From positions 1-8,260 of the forward strand of contig CAMOYW010000025.1 in the NCBI GenBank assembly GCA_946630405.1: a stretch of DNA of 8,260 bases, in the 5' to 3' direction. Position numbers and translations under genes: made by a program. Shown here in pieces: positions 1-6,265 of the stretch. This DNA is from an uncultured Clostridia bacterium. Its GTDB lineage: Bacteria; Bacillota; Clostridia; Lachnospirales; CAG-274. The notes beneath the pieces are model-generated. The model was not told the DNA's origin and searched no databases. It saw only the letters and a list, made by a program, of their open reading frames with translations. The stretch's first letter is position 1; every line of letters starts with the position of its first letter.

Positions 1-502
1 TCATCTTCATCTCAACGGAAAACTGCGCCACAAGCCGCTTTAGCTCCTTTGCATGCTCGTACTGCGGATTTACGATCTCCAAATGATAGTACTTATCGGG
101 GTCGGAAACGGAACCCGAACACAAAAAAGAAGCGGTTATATACGCCCTCTTGCAGCAAACATTGCTTACAACAAGCGGATCTATGAGAGACTCGGTATTT
201 ATATCAAGCCTGCTTTTTGCTTTTGTTGAGGACAATATGTCCCTGCAAACATCCTCATCATTCACGGACAAAACATTGCCGTTTATATTACATTCACTTG
301 AGTACGCTTCACCGAGTATTGCGGCGATCCTGCCCAGCACAAAAGAATTCTCACTTCTGAACATGAGAAGATCCTTTTTTTCGGATAATTCACCGCAAAG
401 GTTTATATACGCAAGCAACTCCGCAATAAGGCAATGTCTGCTTTCGACGGGATGAGAGCATATTTCCTCTTTGATAATATGCGAAAATGATAATTTATAC
501 AT
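1..502 (-). CDS. whiA: WhiA-family DNA-binding regulator, C-terminus cut off by the window edge
   Basis: An open frame of 167 codons begins at the ATG at 502-500 and leaves the left edge without a stop. The N-terminus (LSFSHIIKEEI) matches the typical WhiA start (MSFS..VKEEL). Residues about 117-144 carry the family signature CCKRAYITASFLCSGSVSDP followed by YHLEIV, part of the LAGLIDADG homing-endonuclease-like fold that WhiA has kept without nuclease activity. WhiA proteins are usually about 300-320 residues, so the rest of this domain and the C-terminal helix-turn-helix lie outside the window. WhiA is a sporulation regulator in Streptomyces and affects cell division and chromosome segregation in Bacillus; its role here is inferred from family. 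In many Firmicutes whiA follows rapZ and yvcK, but here the gene upstream on the same strand is parC, 116 bp away. No Shine-Dalgarno sequence precedes the ATG, and a promoter -10 element sits only 3 nt upstream. Confidence 0.93.
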   Translation of the reverse strand, partial: MYKLSFSHIIKEEICSHPVESRHCLIAELLAYINLCGELSEKKDLLMFRSENSFVLGRIAAILGEAYSSECNINGNVLSVNDEDVCRDILSSTKAKSRLDINTESLIDPLVVSNVCCKRAYITASFLCSGSVSDPDKYYHLEIVNPQYEHAKELKRLVAQFSVEMKM

Positions 503-505
503 TTA

Positions 506-534
506 ATTCTACTATTGCACAGCTTTTTTGTCAA
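506..534 (-). promoter_or_regulatory. Vegetative promoter abutting the whiA start codon
   Basis: On the minus strand there is a perfect -35 TTGACA (534-529), a 17-bp spacer and a -10 TAGAAT (511-506). Only three bases (505-503) separate the -10 from the whiA ATG at 502. The usual spacing would put +1 at about 500-498, in or just after the ATG, so the promoter implies a leaderless transcript, a short discriminator, or translation from a longer read-through mRNA. Confidence 0.75.
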
Positions 535-535
535 T

Positions 536-550
536 TGTTAAAACTTAACA
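536..550. promoter_or_regulatory. Palindrome next to the whiA -35 box, possible operator
   Basis: This is a perfect inverted repeat, TGTTAA-AAC-TTAACA, with 6-bp arms and a 3-bp centre, one base upstream of the whiA -35 box (529-534). That position suits an activator or repressor site. I do not recognise the binding protein. The region is AT-rich, so chance is a real alternative. Confidence 0.4.
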
Positions 551-571
551 CTTTTGGGCAAAAAACAATGT

Positions 572-591
572 ATTTTTAACAATTTTTAACA
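572..591. repeat. Exact tandem 10-bp repeat ATTTTTAACA x2
   Basis: Two identical copies (572-581 and 582-591) lie between parC and the whiA promoter. Each ends in TTAACA, the same half-site as the right arm of the palindrome at 545-550. The 10-bp period equals about one helical turn, so a protein reading these sites would bind the same DNA face. No terminator hairpin with a U-tract is seen between parC and whiA. Confidence 0.6.
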
Positions 592-618
592 ATAAGGCTA
601 TATTTTTTCAAAACGGCT

Positions 619-2805
619 TTATTCAAATATGTCAAGCTGTTCCTTGATATTGTTTGCCGACTTGTCAATATCGTGAATAAAATGCCCCGTTGTGGGGATC
701 TTCGTGCATCTGTAATATTCGAGATTTTCGGAGGCAAAGCCTTGCTTTTCAAGCATGGCACTGAGTTTGCTGTTCTTTTTGAGATTGAACACCTGCACTC
801 CCGACGAGCTTTTTGTCTGTTTGAGAGGTATGAGAGAAGAGTCTATGAGCATAGCCTTATCCTTATCTCTCAGCAAAACAATATCCTCGTCGTTTTCAAG
901 ATACATTGCGTTTACAAGCGGCGATTTGTTTCCGTAGGCATTTATAAGCTTCTTCCTTGCGGTCTTTGTTTCGTAAGCACTCATCTCGACCTTTGAGACC
1001 TTGCCGTTTTCAAAGGCGAAAAGCATATATCCCTTGTAATCGTGATTTAAGGTCATGTATACGGCTTTTTCGTCATCTTCCATGGCAAGAATGTTGTTCA
1101 TATACTCGCCCAAAGCACTTGCCTTACATTCCGCAATTTCGTGGCATCGTATTTTATAAACGTTGCACTTATCCGAGAATATGAGTATCTCCTGCTTATT
1201 GTTCGCCTCTATCTCCTGTATTATCCTGTCACCCTCTTTGAGCTTATGCTCTGATGCACCTCTGAGAGATACAAGAGTGATCTTTTTAAGATAGTTTTCT
1301 TTTGTGAGGAAAAGCTTTACTCCGTAATCGGGTATGAAATCCTCGGTATCCACCTTCACAAGTTCCGTCTCGCCTATAATATCGGTCTTTCTGTCGATAC
1401 CGTACTTTTTGCTTACCCTTTTAAGATCCTCTATAATGATATTGTTTACAAGGTCTTTGTTTTCAAGTATTCTGCCCAGAAGATATATTTCCTCTTCAAG
1501 GTCGCGTATATCTTCCGTTCTTTTCAAAAGATATTCTTTGTTCAGGTTGCGCAGCTTTATCTCAGCCACATATTCCGCCTGAACTTCGTCTATCTTAAAG
1601 CCTTTCATAAGATTGGGGATGACCATACTGTCCTCCTCAGTATTTCTTATGATCTTAATGGCTTTGTCTATGTCAAGAATTATCTTGGCAAGACCATGCA
1701 AAAGGTGTAATTTTTCCTTCTTCTTTTCCAGATCATAGGCAGTTTGTCTTTCTATACATTCCTGCCTGAATTTTATCCACTCGTCAAGTATTTGCTTGAT
1801 ACCGAGCTGACGGGGAGACCCGTCTATAAGAACATTGAAATTACAATTAAAAGTGTCGCAAAGCGGTGTCAGCTTATAAAGCTTTGCCATAAGCATATCG
1901 GGGTCGGCATTTCTCTTAATATCAATGGCGATACGAAGACCTTCAAGGTCCGTTTCGTTTCTTATATCATTTATTTCCTTAAGTTTCCCCGTTTTTACAA
2001 GGGAAATAATTTTATCTATGATGACCTCGATCGTGGTCGAATACGGTATCTCGTATATCTCTATAAGGCTGTTCTTCTTATCGTAACGGTACTTTGCCCT
2101 TACCTTGAAACCGCCCTTGCCCGTTTCATATATTTTGTTTATCTCGTCCTCATTGTAAATAAGTTCTCCGCCCGTCGAAAAATCAGGGGCTTTGAGATAT
2201 TTTTTAAGGTCTGTTTTGGGATTTTTGATATAGTTGACGGTAGCATTACATACCTCTTTTAAGTTAAAAGAGCATATAGTGCTTGCCATAGATACTGCAA
2301 TTCCCTGATTGGGATTTACCAGTACATTCGGAAAACTTGTGGGGAAAAGCACGGGTTCCTTAAGAGTGCCGTCATAGTTATCTACAAGGTCTACCGTGTT
2401 TTTATCTATGTCTTTAAATATTTCCTCACAAAAGGTGTCAAGCTTAACTTCTGTGTATCTTGAAGCGGCATAAGCCATATCTCTTGAAAAGGTCTTTCCG
2501 AAGTTACCCTTTGAATCCACAAGCGGGTGCAAAAGAGCGCCGTTGCCTCTTGACAGACGCACCATCGTCTCATATATGGTGGCATCGCCGTGAGGATTAA
2601 GCTTCATTGTCTGACCCACAACATTTGTAGACTTTGTCCTGTCTCCCTTTAAAAGCCCCATTTTATACATTGTGTACAAAAGCTTCCTGTGGGCAGGCTT
2701 AAAACCGTCTATGGCAGGTATCGCTCTTGATACGATCACGCTCATGGCATAGGGCATGTAGTTTTGTTCAAGAGTATCGGTTATATTCTGTTCTATGTAA
2801 TTCAT
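619..2805 (-). CDS. parC: Topoisomerase IV-like subunit A (ParC/GyrA family, divergent)
   Basis: This 728-residue protein is the DNA breakage-reunion subunit of a type IIA topoisomerase. Residues about 25-50 (SRAIPAIDGFKPAHRKLLY) and 70-85 (NPHGDATIYE) form the winged-helix region. Arg116 and Tyr117 in AASRYTEV are the catalytic pair, and Ile169 in GIAVSMAS matches the DNA-intercalating isoleucine. Residues about 340-460 are charged and helical, like the coiled-coil gate. The C-terminal region, about 490-728, has beta-pinwheel-like blades but no GyrA box (QRRGGKG), which favours topoisomerase IV (decatenation) over gyrase (supercoiling). Odd residues: Asn70 replaces the first His of HPHGD, and Ala75 replaces the serine equivalent to E. 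coli GyrA Ser83. The ATG overlaps the parE stop as TGATG, with a GGAG ribosome site at 2817-2814 inside parE, so translation is probably coupled. Gyrase assignment is not fully excluded. Confidence 0.9.
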   Translation of the reverse strand: MNYIEQNITDTLEQNYMPYAMSVIVSRAIPAIDGFKPAHRKLLYTMYKMGLLKGDRTKSTNVVGQTMKLNPHGDATIYETMVRLSRGNGALLHPLVDSKGNFGKTFSRDMAYAASRYTEVKLDTFCEEIFKDIDKNTVDLVDNYDGTLKEPVLFPTSFPNVLVNPNQGIAVSMASTICSFNLKEVCNATVNYIKNPKTDLKKYLKAPDFSTGGELIYNEDEINKIYETGKGGFKVRAKYRYDKKNSLIEIYEIPYSTTIEVIIDKIISLVKTGKLKEINDIRNETDLEGLRIAIDIKRNADPDMLMAKLYKLTPLCDTFNCNFNVLIDGSPRQLGIKQILDEWIKFRQECIERQTAYDLEKKKEKLHLLHGLAKIILDIDKAIKIIRNTEEDSMVIPNLMKGFKIDEVQAEYVAEIKLRNLNKEYLLKRTEDIRDLEEEIYLLGRILENKDLVNNIIIEDLKRVSKKYGIDRKTDIIGETELVKVDTEDFIPDYGVKLFLTKENYLKKITLVSLRGASEHKLKEGDRIIQEIEANNKQEILIFSDKCNVYKIRCHEIAECKASALGEYMNNILAMEDDEKAVYMTLNHDYKGYMLFAFENGKVSKVEMSAYETKTARKKLINAYGNKSPLVNAMYLENDEDIVLLRDKDKAMLIDSSLIPLKQTKSSSGVQVFNLKKNSKLSAMLEKQGFASENLEYYRCTKIPTTGHFIHDIDKSANNIKEQLDIFE

Positions 2806-4790
2806 CAGCTCAACTCCGTCAGATCAATATATCTGCTGCCAAAATCCCTTATGTGTTCCTTACGAGCGTTTATATTGTCGCCCAAAAGCATATCGAATAT
2901 TTTTGCCGTCTTTTTTACTTCTTCTGGCATAACGCAGATAAGCCTTCTCGTTTCGGGATTCATGGTGGTCTGCCACATCATCTCGGGTTCATTTTCTCCG
3001 AGACCCTTAGACCTTTGTATCTTGTACTTCTTATCTTTTACCTTTTTTGCGAGTATGTCCGTTTTTTCCTTTTCGGTAAAGGCAAAATACGTGTTTTTGC
3101 CGCAGTTTATCTCATAAAGCGGAGACTCCGCTATAAATACCTTATGCTCGTCAATAAGAGTAGGTACAAGGCGGTAAAGCATTGTAAGTATAAGCGTCCT
3201 TATCTGAAAGCCGTCCACATCCGCATCGGTGCAGATTATTATTTTATTCCACCTGAGCTGTTCCAGATCAAAACTGTTCAGATCCTTATTATGCTTTGTA
3301 TGTATCTCCACTCCGCAGCCTAAGACCTTTAAAAGATCCACGATAATATCACTTTGGAATATCCTGTCATAGCTTGCTTTAAGGCAATTTAAGATCTTGC
3401 CTCTGACGGGCATGAGCCCTTGAAATTCGGCATTCCTTCCGAGCATGCACGCTCCGAGAGCGGAATCGCCCTCCACTATGTACAATTCTCTTCTTGATAC
3501 ATCCTTTGTGCGGCAGTTTACAAACTTCTCCACACGGTTATTCATATCTATGGAACCCGTGAGTTTCTTTTTAATGTTGACCCTTGCTTTTTCTGCCGTT
3601 TCACGGCTTCTTTTATTTATAAGCACCTGATTTGCGATCCTGTCGGCATCCGCTTTGCTTTCGATAAAATAAACCTCAAGCTGCTGTTTCAAATAGTCGG
3701 CTATCGCATCTTGTATAAATTTATTGGTAATGGATTTTTTGGTCTGATTTTCGTAGCTTGTAATAGTCGAAAACGAATTGATAATAAGAATAAGACTGTC
3801 TTCGATATCGGAAAATACAAGCTTCTTTTCGTCTTTTTTATAGAGATTGTTATTTTTGATGTAAGAATCTATCGCAGCCACAAATGCGGAACGTACAGCC
3901 TTATCGGGTGAGCCGCCGTGCTCCAAAAAGCTTGAATTATGATAGTATTCCAGAGCGTTTATCTCATTGTTAAAGCAAAATGCAACTTCAAATTTAAGCT
4001 TATATTCGGGCTTGTCTTCACGATCTCTGCCCTTTGTTTCCGTGGAAAGGTACTGTACACTCGTTATTTCCTTTTCTTCAGAAAGCTCTGTAATATAGTC
4101 CTTTATGCCGTTTTCATAGCAGAACGTTTCTTCCTCGCCCGTTCTCTCATCCTTAAGCAAAAATGTTAGCCCCGCGTTGACTATACACTGCCTTTTAAGC
4201 ACGTCTTTAAAATAATCAACGGGGATATTTATATCCGTAAATACGTCCTTATCGGGCTTCCAACGGATACTTGTGCCCGTTTTCTTGCCCGAATACGGCT
4301 CTTTGTTAAGTCCGCCTATATTCTCGCCCTTTTCAAAGTGAAGCGTATATCTATGACCGTCTCTCAGTATCTCAACGTCCATATATTCGGAGCTGTACTG
4401 GGTAGCGCAAAGTCCCAACCCGTTAAGTCCCAAACTGAACTCATAACTGTCCGCATCATTATTGGAATACTTTCCGCCCGCATAAAGTTCGCAAAAAAGA
4501 AGTTCCCAATTGTATTTTTCTTCGACCTGATTATAATCAACGGGAATACCCCTGCCGTGGTCTGTGACTGTAATGTCGTTATCTTCACCGAGAGTTATTT
4601 CTATCTTTGTGCCAAAGCCTTCTCTTGCCTCATCAATGGAATTTGACAATATCTCAAAAACGGAATGTTCACATCCTTCAAGTCCGTCCGAGCCGAATAT
4701 TACCGACGGGCGAAGTCTTACTCTGTCGGCACCCTTAAGGCTTTTGATACTGTCATTATTATATTCGGTATTTGTATTTATATCAGCCAA
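2805..4790 (-). CDS. parE: Topoisomerase IV-like subunit B, ATPase (ParE/GyrB family, divergent)
   Basis: This 661-residue protein is the ATPase and TOPRIM subunit partnering the downstream ParC. The GHKL ATPase motifs are Glu46/Asn50/Asp53 in EILSNSIDEA and Asp77/Arg80/Gly81 in DHGRGIPVD, followed by YAGGKYS at 103-109. The ATP-lid loop is SLGLNGLGLCA (119-129) rather than the usual SGGLHGVGAS. Gln349 and Lys351 in QTKKS fit the transducer-domain ATP contact. The TOPRIM domain has EGDSA (440-444), PVRGKILN (461-468) and DADVDG (522-527), and QRSKGLGE (592-599) follows. Residues matching E. coli GyrB Asp426 and Lys447 are kept (Asp442, Lys465). The length is typical and there is no large E. 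coli-type insertion. The start is TTG (4790-4788), chosen because AGGAG lies 7 nt upstream. The SRP RNA gene and its terminator lie directly upstream. Confidence 0.9.
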   Translation of the reverse strand: MADINTNTEYNNDSIKSLKGADRVRLRPSVIFGSDGLEGCEHSVFEILSNSIDEAREGFGTKIEITLGEDNDITVTDHGRGIPVDYNQVEEKYNWELLFCELYAGGKYSNNDADSYEFSLGLNGLGLCATQYSSEYMDVEILRDGHRYTLHFEKGENIGGLNKEPYSGKKTGTSIRWKPDKDVFTDINIPVDYFKDVLKRQCIVNAGLTFLLKDERTGEEETFCYENGIKDYITELSEEKEITSVQYLSTETKGRDREDKPEYKLKFEVAFCFNNEINALEYYHNSSFLEHGGSPDKAVRSAFVAAIDSYIKNNNLYKKDEKKLVFSDIEDSLILIINSFSTITSYENQTKKSITNKFIQDAIADYLKQQLEVYFIESKADADRIANQVLINKRSRETAEKARVNIKKKLTGSIDMNNRVEKFVNCRTKDVSRRELYIVEGDSALGACMLGRNAEFQGLMPVRGKILNCLKASYDRIFQSDIIVDLLKVLGCGVEIHTKHNKDLNSFDLEQLRWNKIIICTDADVDGFQIRTLILTMLYRLVPTLIDEHKVFIAESPLYEINCGKNTYFAFTEKEKTDILAKKVKDKKYKIQRSKGLGENEPEMMWQTTMNPETRRLICVMPEEVKKTAKIFDMLLGDNINARKEHIRDFGSRYIDLTELS

Positions 4791-4797
4791 AACGCTT

Positions 4798-4802
4798 CTC
4801 CT
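4798..4802 (-). promoter_or_regulatory. Ribosome binding site that fixes the parE TTG start
   Basis: AGGAG on the minus strand lies 7 nt before the TTG at 4790-4788. It is the only strong Shine-Dalgarno sequence near the 5' end of the frame, and no in-frame ATG is equally well placed, so the start codon is read as TTG. Confidence 0.8.
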
Positions 4803-4818
4803 ATCAACTCTTTACACG

Positions 4819-4840
4819 AAAAAAAGCGGTTTACAACCGC
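4819..4840 (-). terminator. Intrinsic terminator after the SRP RNA
   Basis: On the minus strand a 6-bp stem, GCGGTT-GTA-AACCGC (4840-4826), is followed by seven U residues (4825-4819). It lies 6 nt past the SRP RNA 3' end, after a first U-run at 4846-4841. It ends only 16 nt before the parE ribosome binding site, so parE must be reached by read-through or by a promoter I cannot see. Confidence 0.8.
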
Positions 4841-4846
4841 AAAAAA

Positions 4847-5117
4847 TTCCGCACACTCTCTCTCGACAGTCTTCCACCGGCGTTTCCCGAAAAAATAAGC
4901 TCAAATCAAGCACCCTTGAGTCACATGATGCAAGCTGCTTAGTGCTGCTTCCTTCCGGACCTGACACGATTCACAACCGCCCCATTGCACAAGACTTGAC
5001 TCTCAACACCTACCAGACGGGTCAGACCCGACAGTCAAAAGCCTCAATCGATCTTCATCTCTGCTGTAGCGGATTGCAGATTACAGGACCCCGCTAATTT
5101 CCCGACCAGTGCGGAAC
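4847..5117 (-). ncRNA. ffs: Signal recognition particle RNA, long Firmicutes type
   Basis: This is the RNA scaffold that binds Ffh and targets signal-bearing ribosomes to the membrane. The conserved helix-8 core reads GTCAGGTCCGGAAGGAAGCA and continues GCACTAA on the minus strand (about 4965-4939), with a GGAA tetraloop at 4956-4953. The 5' region contains TCTGCAATCCGCT, as in the Alu domain of the Bacillus SRP RNA. The ends pair: TTCCGCAC (5116-5109) with GTGCGGAA (4854-4847). The resulting length of about 271 nt agrees with the roughly 270-nt Bacillus RNA and not with the roughly 114-nt E. coli 4.5S RNA. The 5' end is set by the promoter spacing and the terminal helix. It has its own promoter and terminator and stands just upstream of parE. 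Confidence 0.95.
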
Positions 5118-5123
5118 AAATGG

Positions 5124-5152
5124 ATTTTATTATAATTTACCCGATTTGTCAA
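5124..5152 (-). promoter_or_regulatory. Promoter of the SRP RNA gene
   Basis: The minus strand has a perfect -35 TTGACA (5152-5147), a 17-bp spacer and a -10 TAAAAT (5129-5124). The predicted start is G5117, 6 nt past the -10 and at the base of the terminal RNA helix. An overlapping TATAAT is only 12 bp from the -35, so TAAAAT is the better -10. This is the only clear promoter seen upstream of parE-parC on that strand. Confidence 0.85.
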
Positions 5153-5233
5153 GTAGCAAAAATGCACCGTATTCTGCCGTTTATCGTTGTTGACCTATTA
5201 ATACACTTTTACACACGGCACAAAAACATATTA

Positions 5234-5270
5234 TCGGGGGTATAAAAAAACAAGTTTTTTACACCCCCGA
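5234..5270 (-). terminator. Strong hairpin downstream of the dockerin gene, possible terminator or 3' stabiliser
   Basis: A 16-bp stem with a 5-nt loop pairs 5270-5255 with 5249-5234, with a closing arm TCGGGGGT/ACCCCCGA. It starts about 50 nt past the dockerin stop. One pair is a G-U wobble in minus-strand RNA but an A-C mismatch in plus-strand RNA, which points to minus-strand function. A clean U-tract does not follow; the nearest U-run begins about 8 nt later, so termination efficiency is uncertain. Nothing else is seen between 5160 and 5320. Confidence 0.6.
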
Positions 5271-5320
5271 CACGAACACTTTTCACACTCTATTTAAACT
5301 TTATGTATGCTACTTTAACA

Positions 5321-6022
5321 CTACATCACATCAAGATCTACGGGCATTTTATACCCACTGTCAAGTGACTTTTGCAATATGTGCGCCACATCCGAAGATG
5401 TAAATATGCCGTCACCGTCTACATCCGTAAAAAGCCGAAAAACGGCAGGATATTTTTCTTCGATAGAAAGCACAAATTCACTGCGTAGCACCTTTTGCAT
5501 CAAAAGTGCGGCATCTTCGGCGGTTACATAGTTGTCACAATTCACATCTCCGCTTATATGGCGATCGTAACCGGGTGCGACATAGCTCTCTGTAAATCCC
5601 ACATAAAATACATCTCTGCGGGCAAGTATAGCTTCCGCTATGGCGATACTTTCTTCTTTCGTGGATGAATCGATACACAAGGAATAAACGGTCGTGTACT
5701 TTTTGTCTATTCCAAAAAATGTACGACTTGCTTTTATCTCCTTAACTCCATATCCCTTAAAATGATCGATCGTCAACGTGAAATCGGGCGCACTGAACTC
5801 AGGCTCTGTCATCACATCTATCAAACTCAGATCGATATTGTCGGTCGGTCCGGAAAGCCGAACATCTTCATAGCTGACCTCAATACTGTCCATTTGAGCA
5901 AGATACTCTTCGGGCGAAAGAGAAAAAATATCCGCGGCATACGTATATACCGCACTCAGCTGAAAGACAGCAATGATCGCAAGCAAGCGCATAAATAAAC
6001 ATCGATATTTAGATCCACTCAT
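5321..6022 (-). CDS. Secreted type I dockerin-domain protein of unknown function
   Basis: This 233-residue protein starts with basic residues, a hydrophobic stretch (LLAIIAVFQLSAV, 13-25) and a likely signal-peptidase site after TYA (about residue 29). No lipobox is seen. Residues about 157-221 form a dockerin: two 12-residue calcium loops, Asp159-Asn161-Asp163-Thr167-Asp170 and Asp200-Asp202-Asp204-Thr208-Asp211, each followed by a helix ending in QKVL or QKSL. Dockerins bind cohesins on scaffoldin or cell-surface proteins. The linker between the two loops looks somewhat longer than usual. Residues about 30-150 show no catalytic domain I recognise. The segment YSLCIDSSTKEESIAIAEAI, with ARRDVFYVGFTESY after it, recalls the small inhibitor-I9/propeptide-like modules of clostridial dockerin proteins (inference). 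The ATG at 6022 is preceded by AAAGGGGGG with 6-nt spacing. It is probably monocistronic: it has its own promoter and a 3' hairpin. A Met11 start would shorten the signal peptide and is less likely. Confidence 0.85.
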   Translation of the reverse strand: MSGSKYRCLFMRLLAIIAVFQLSAVYTYAADIFSLSPEEYLAQMDSIEVSYEDVRLSGPTDNIDLSLIDVMTEPEFSAPDFTLTIDHFKGYGVKEIKASRTFFGIDKKYTTVYSLCIDSSTKEESIAIAEAILARRDVFYVGFTESYVAPGYDRHISGDVNCDNYVTAEDAALLMQKVLRSEFVLSIEEKYPAVFRLFTDVDGDGIFTSSDVAHILQKSLDSGYKMPVDLDVM

Positions 6023-6054
6023 CGTGATCCCCCCTTTGACTTTAACATAAATAT

Positions 6055-6083
6055 ATTATAGCACAAATCGCACAAAAACACAA
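6055..6083 (-). promoter_or_regulatory. Extended -10 promoter of the dockerin gene
   Basis: The minus strand has TGCTATAAT, an extended -10 with TATAAT at 6060-6055. A weak -35, TTGTGT (6083-6078), lies 17 bp upstream. The ribosome site follows at 6037-6029. The (AAT)8 tract touches the upstream edge of the -35. Confidence 0.75.
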
Positions 6084-6106
6084 TTATTATTATTATTATT
6101 ATTATT
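6083..6106. repeat. Trinucleotide microsatellite (ATT)8
   Basis: Eight uninterrupted ATT units on the plus strand (AAT on the minus strand) sit directly upstream of the dockerin -35 and share its outermost base. Such tracts can change length by polymerase slippage, and this position resembles an AT-rich UP element. The rest of the gap to the tRNA terminator (6107-6218) holds nothing I can assign. Confidence 0.9.
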
Positions 6107-6218
6107 TTAACTCTTATAGGCGTTAATGTATAACGGCATCGATCTCAATACATTTGAATAAAAAAAGGGGGTCTCTATCGGGACAAAAGAAGGAAAAACG
6201 GATCAATTTAAACCAAAT

Positions 6219-6259
6219 AAAAAAAATCCCGCCCTCCGAAAACTATCGGAAAACGGAAC
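6219..6259 (-). terminator. Intrinsic terminator of tRNA-Thr
   Basis: The minus-strand RNA forms a stem of about 14 bp (6259-6246 with 6239-6226), including several G-U pairs, with a TCCGA/TCGGA core and a 6-nt loop. A run of eight U residues (6226-6219) follows directly. It begins 7 nt after the mature tRNA end. Confidence 0.8.
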
Positions 6260-6265
6260 TCCTGA

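Noticed and set aside
2727..3323. Plus-strand open frame of 198 codons with hydrophobic stretches
   Set aside because: It is antisense to parE and parC, whose motifs are unmistakable; its Tyr/Phe-rich composition is typical of a reverse-frame shadow.
619..4790. Calling the pair gyrB-gyrA
   Set aside because: The A subunit has no GyrA box and a shorter C-terminal region, so a topoisomerase IV-like call is preferred, though sequence alone cannot exclude gyrase activity.
4564..5097. Plus-strand open frame of 177 codons, rich in Ser and Leu
   Set aside because: It lies antisense to the parE 5' end and across the SRP RNA, with no protein-like features. It is a shadow of these genes.
5321..6022. 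Dockerin gene as cargo of a mobile element inserted between SRP RNA and tRNA-Thr
   Set aside because: No transposase, integrase, terminal repeats or target duplication are visible; it has its own ordinary promoter and ribosome site.
6171..6184. Short inverted repeat GTCTC-TATC-GGGAC beside an A7G5 run, considered as a second terminator
   Set aside because: The stem is only 5 bp with a wobble on the plus strand and a mismatch on the minus strand, and no U-tract follows directly in the pairing orientation.
6175..6249. Seven-base CTATCGG repeated at 6175 and 6243, considered as an attachment-site duplication near the tRNA
   Set aside because: It is too short, is not part of the tRNA 3' end, and there is no integrase or other mobile gene.
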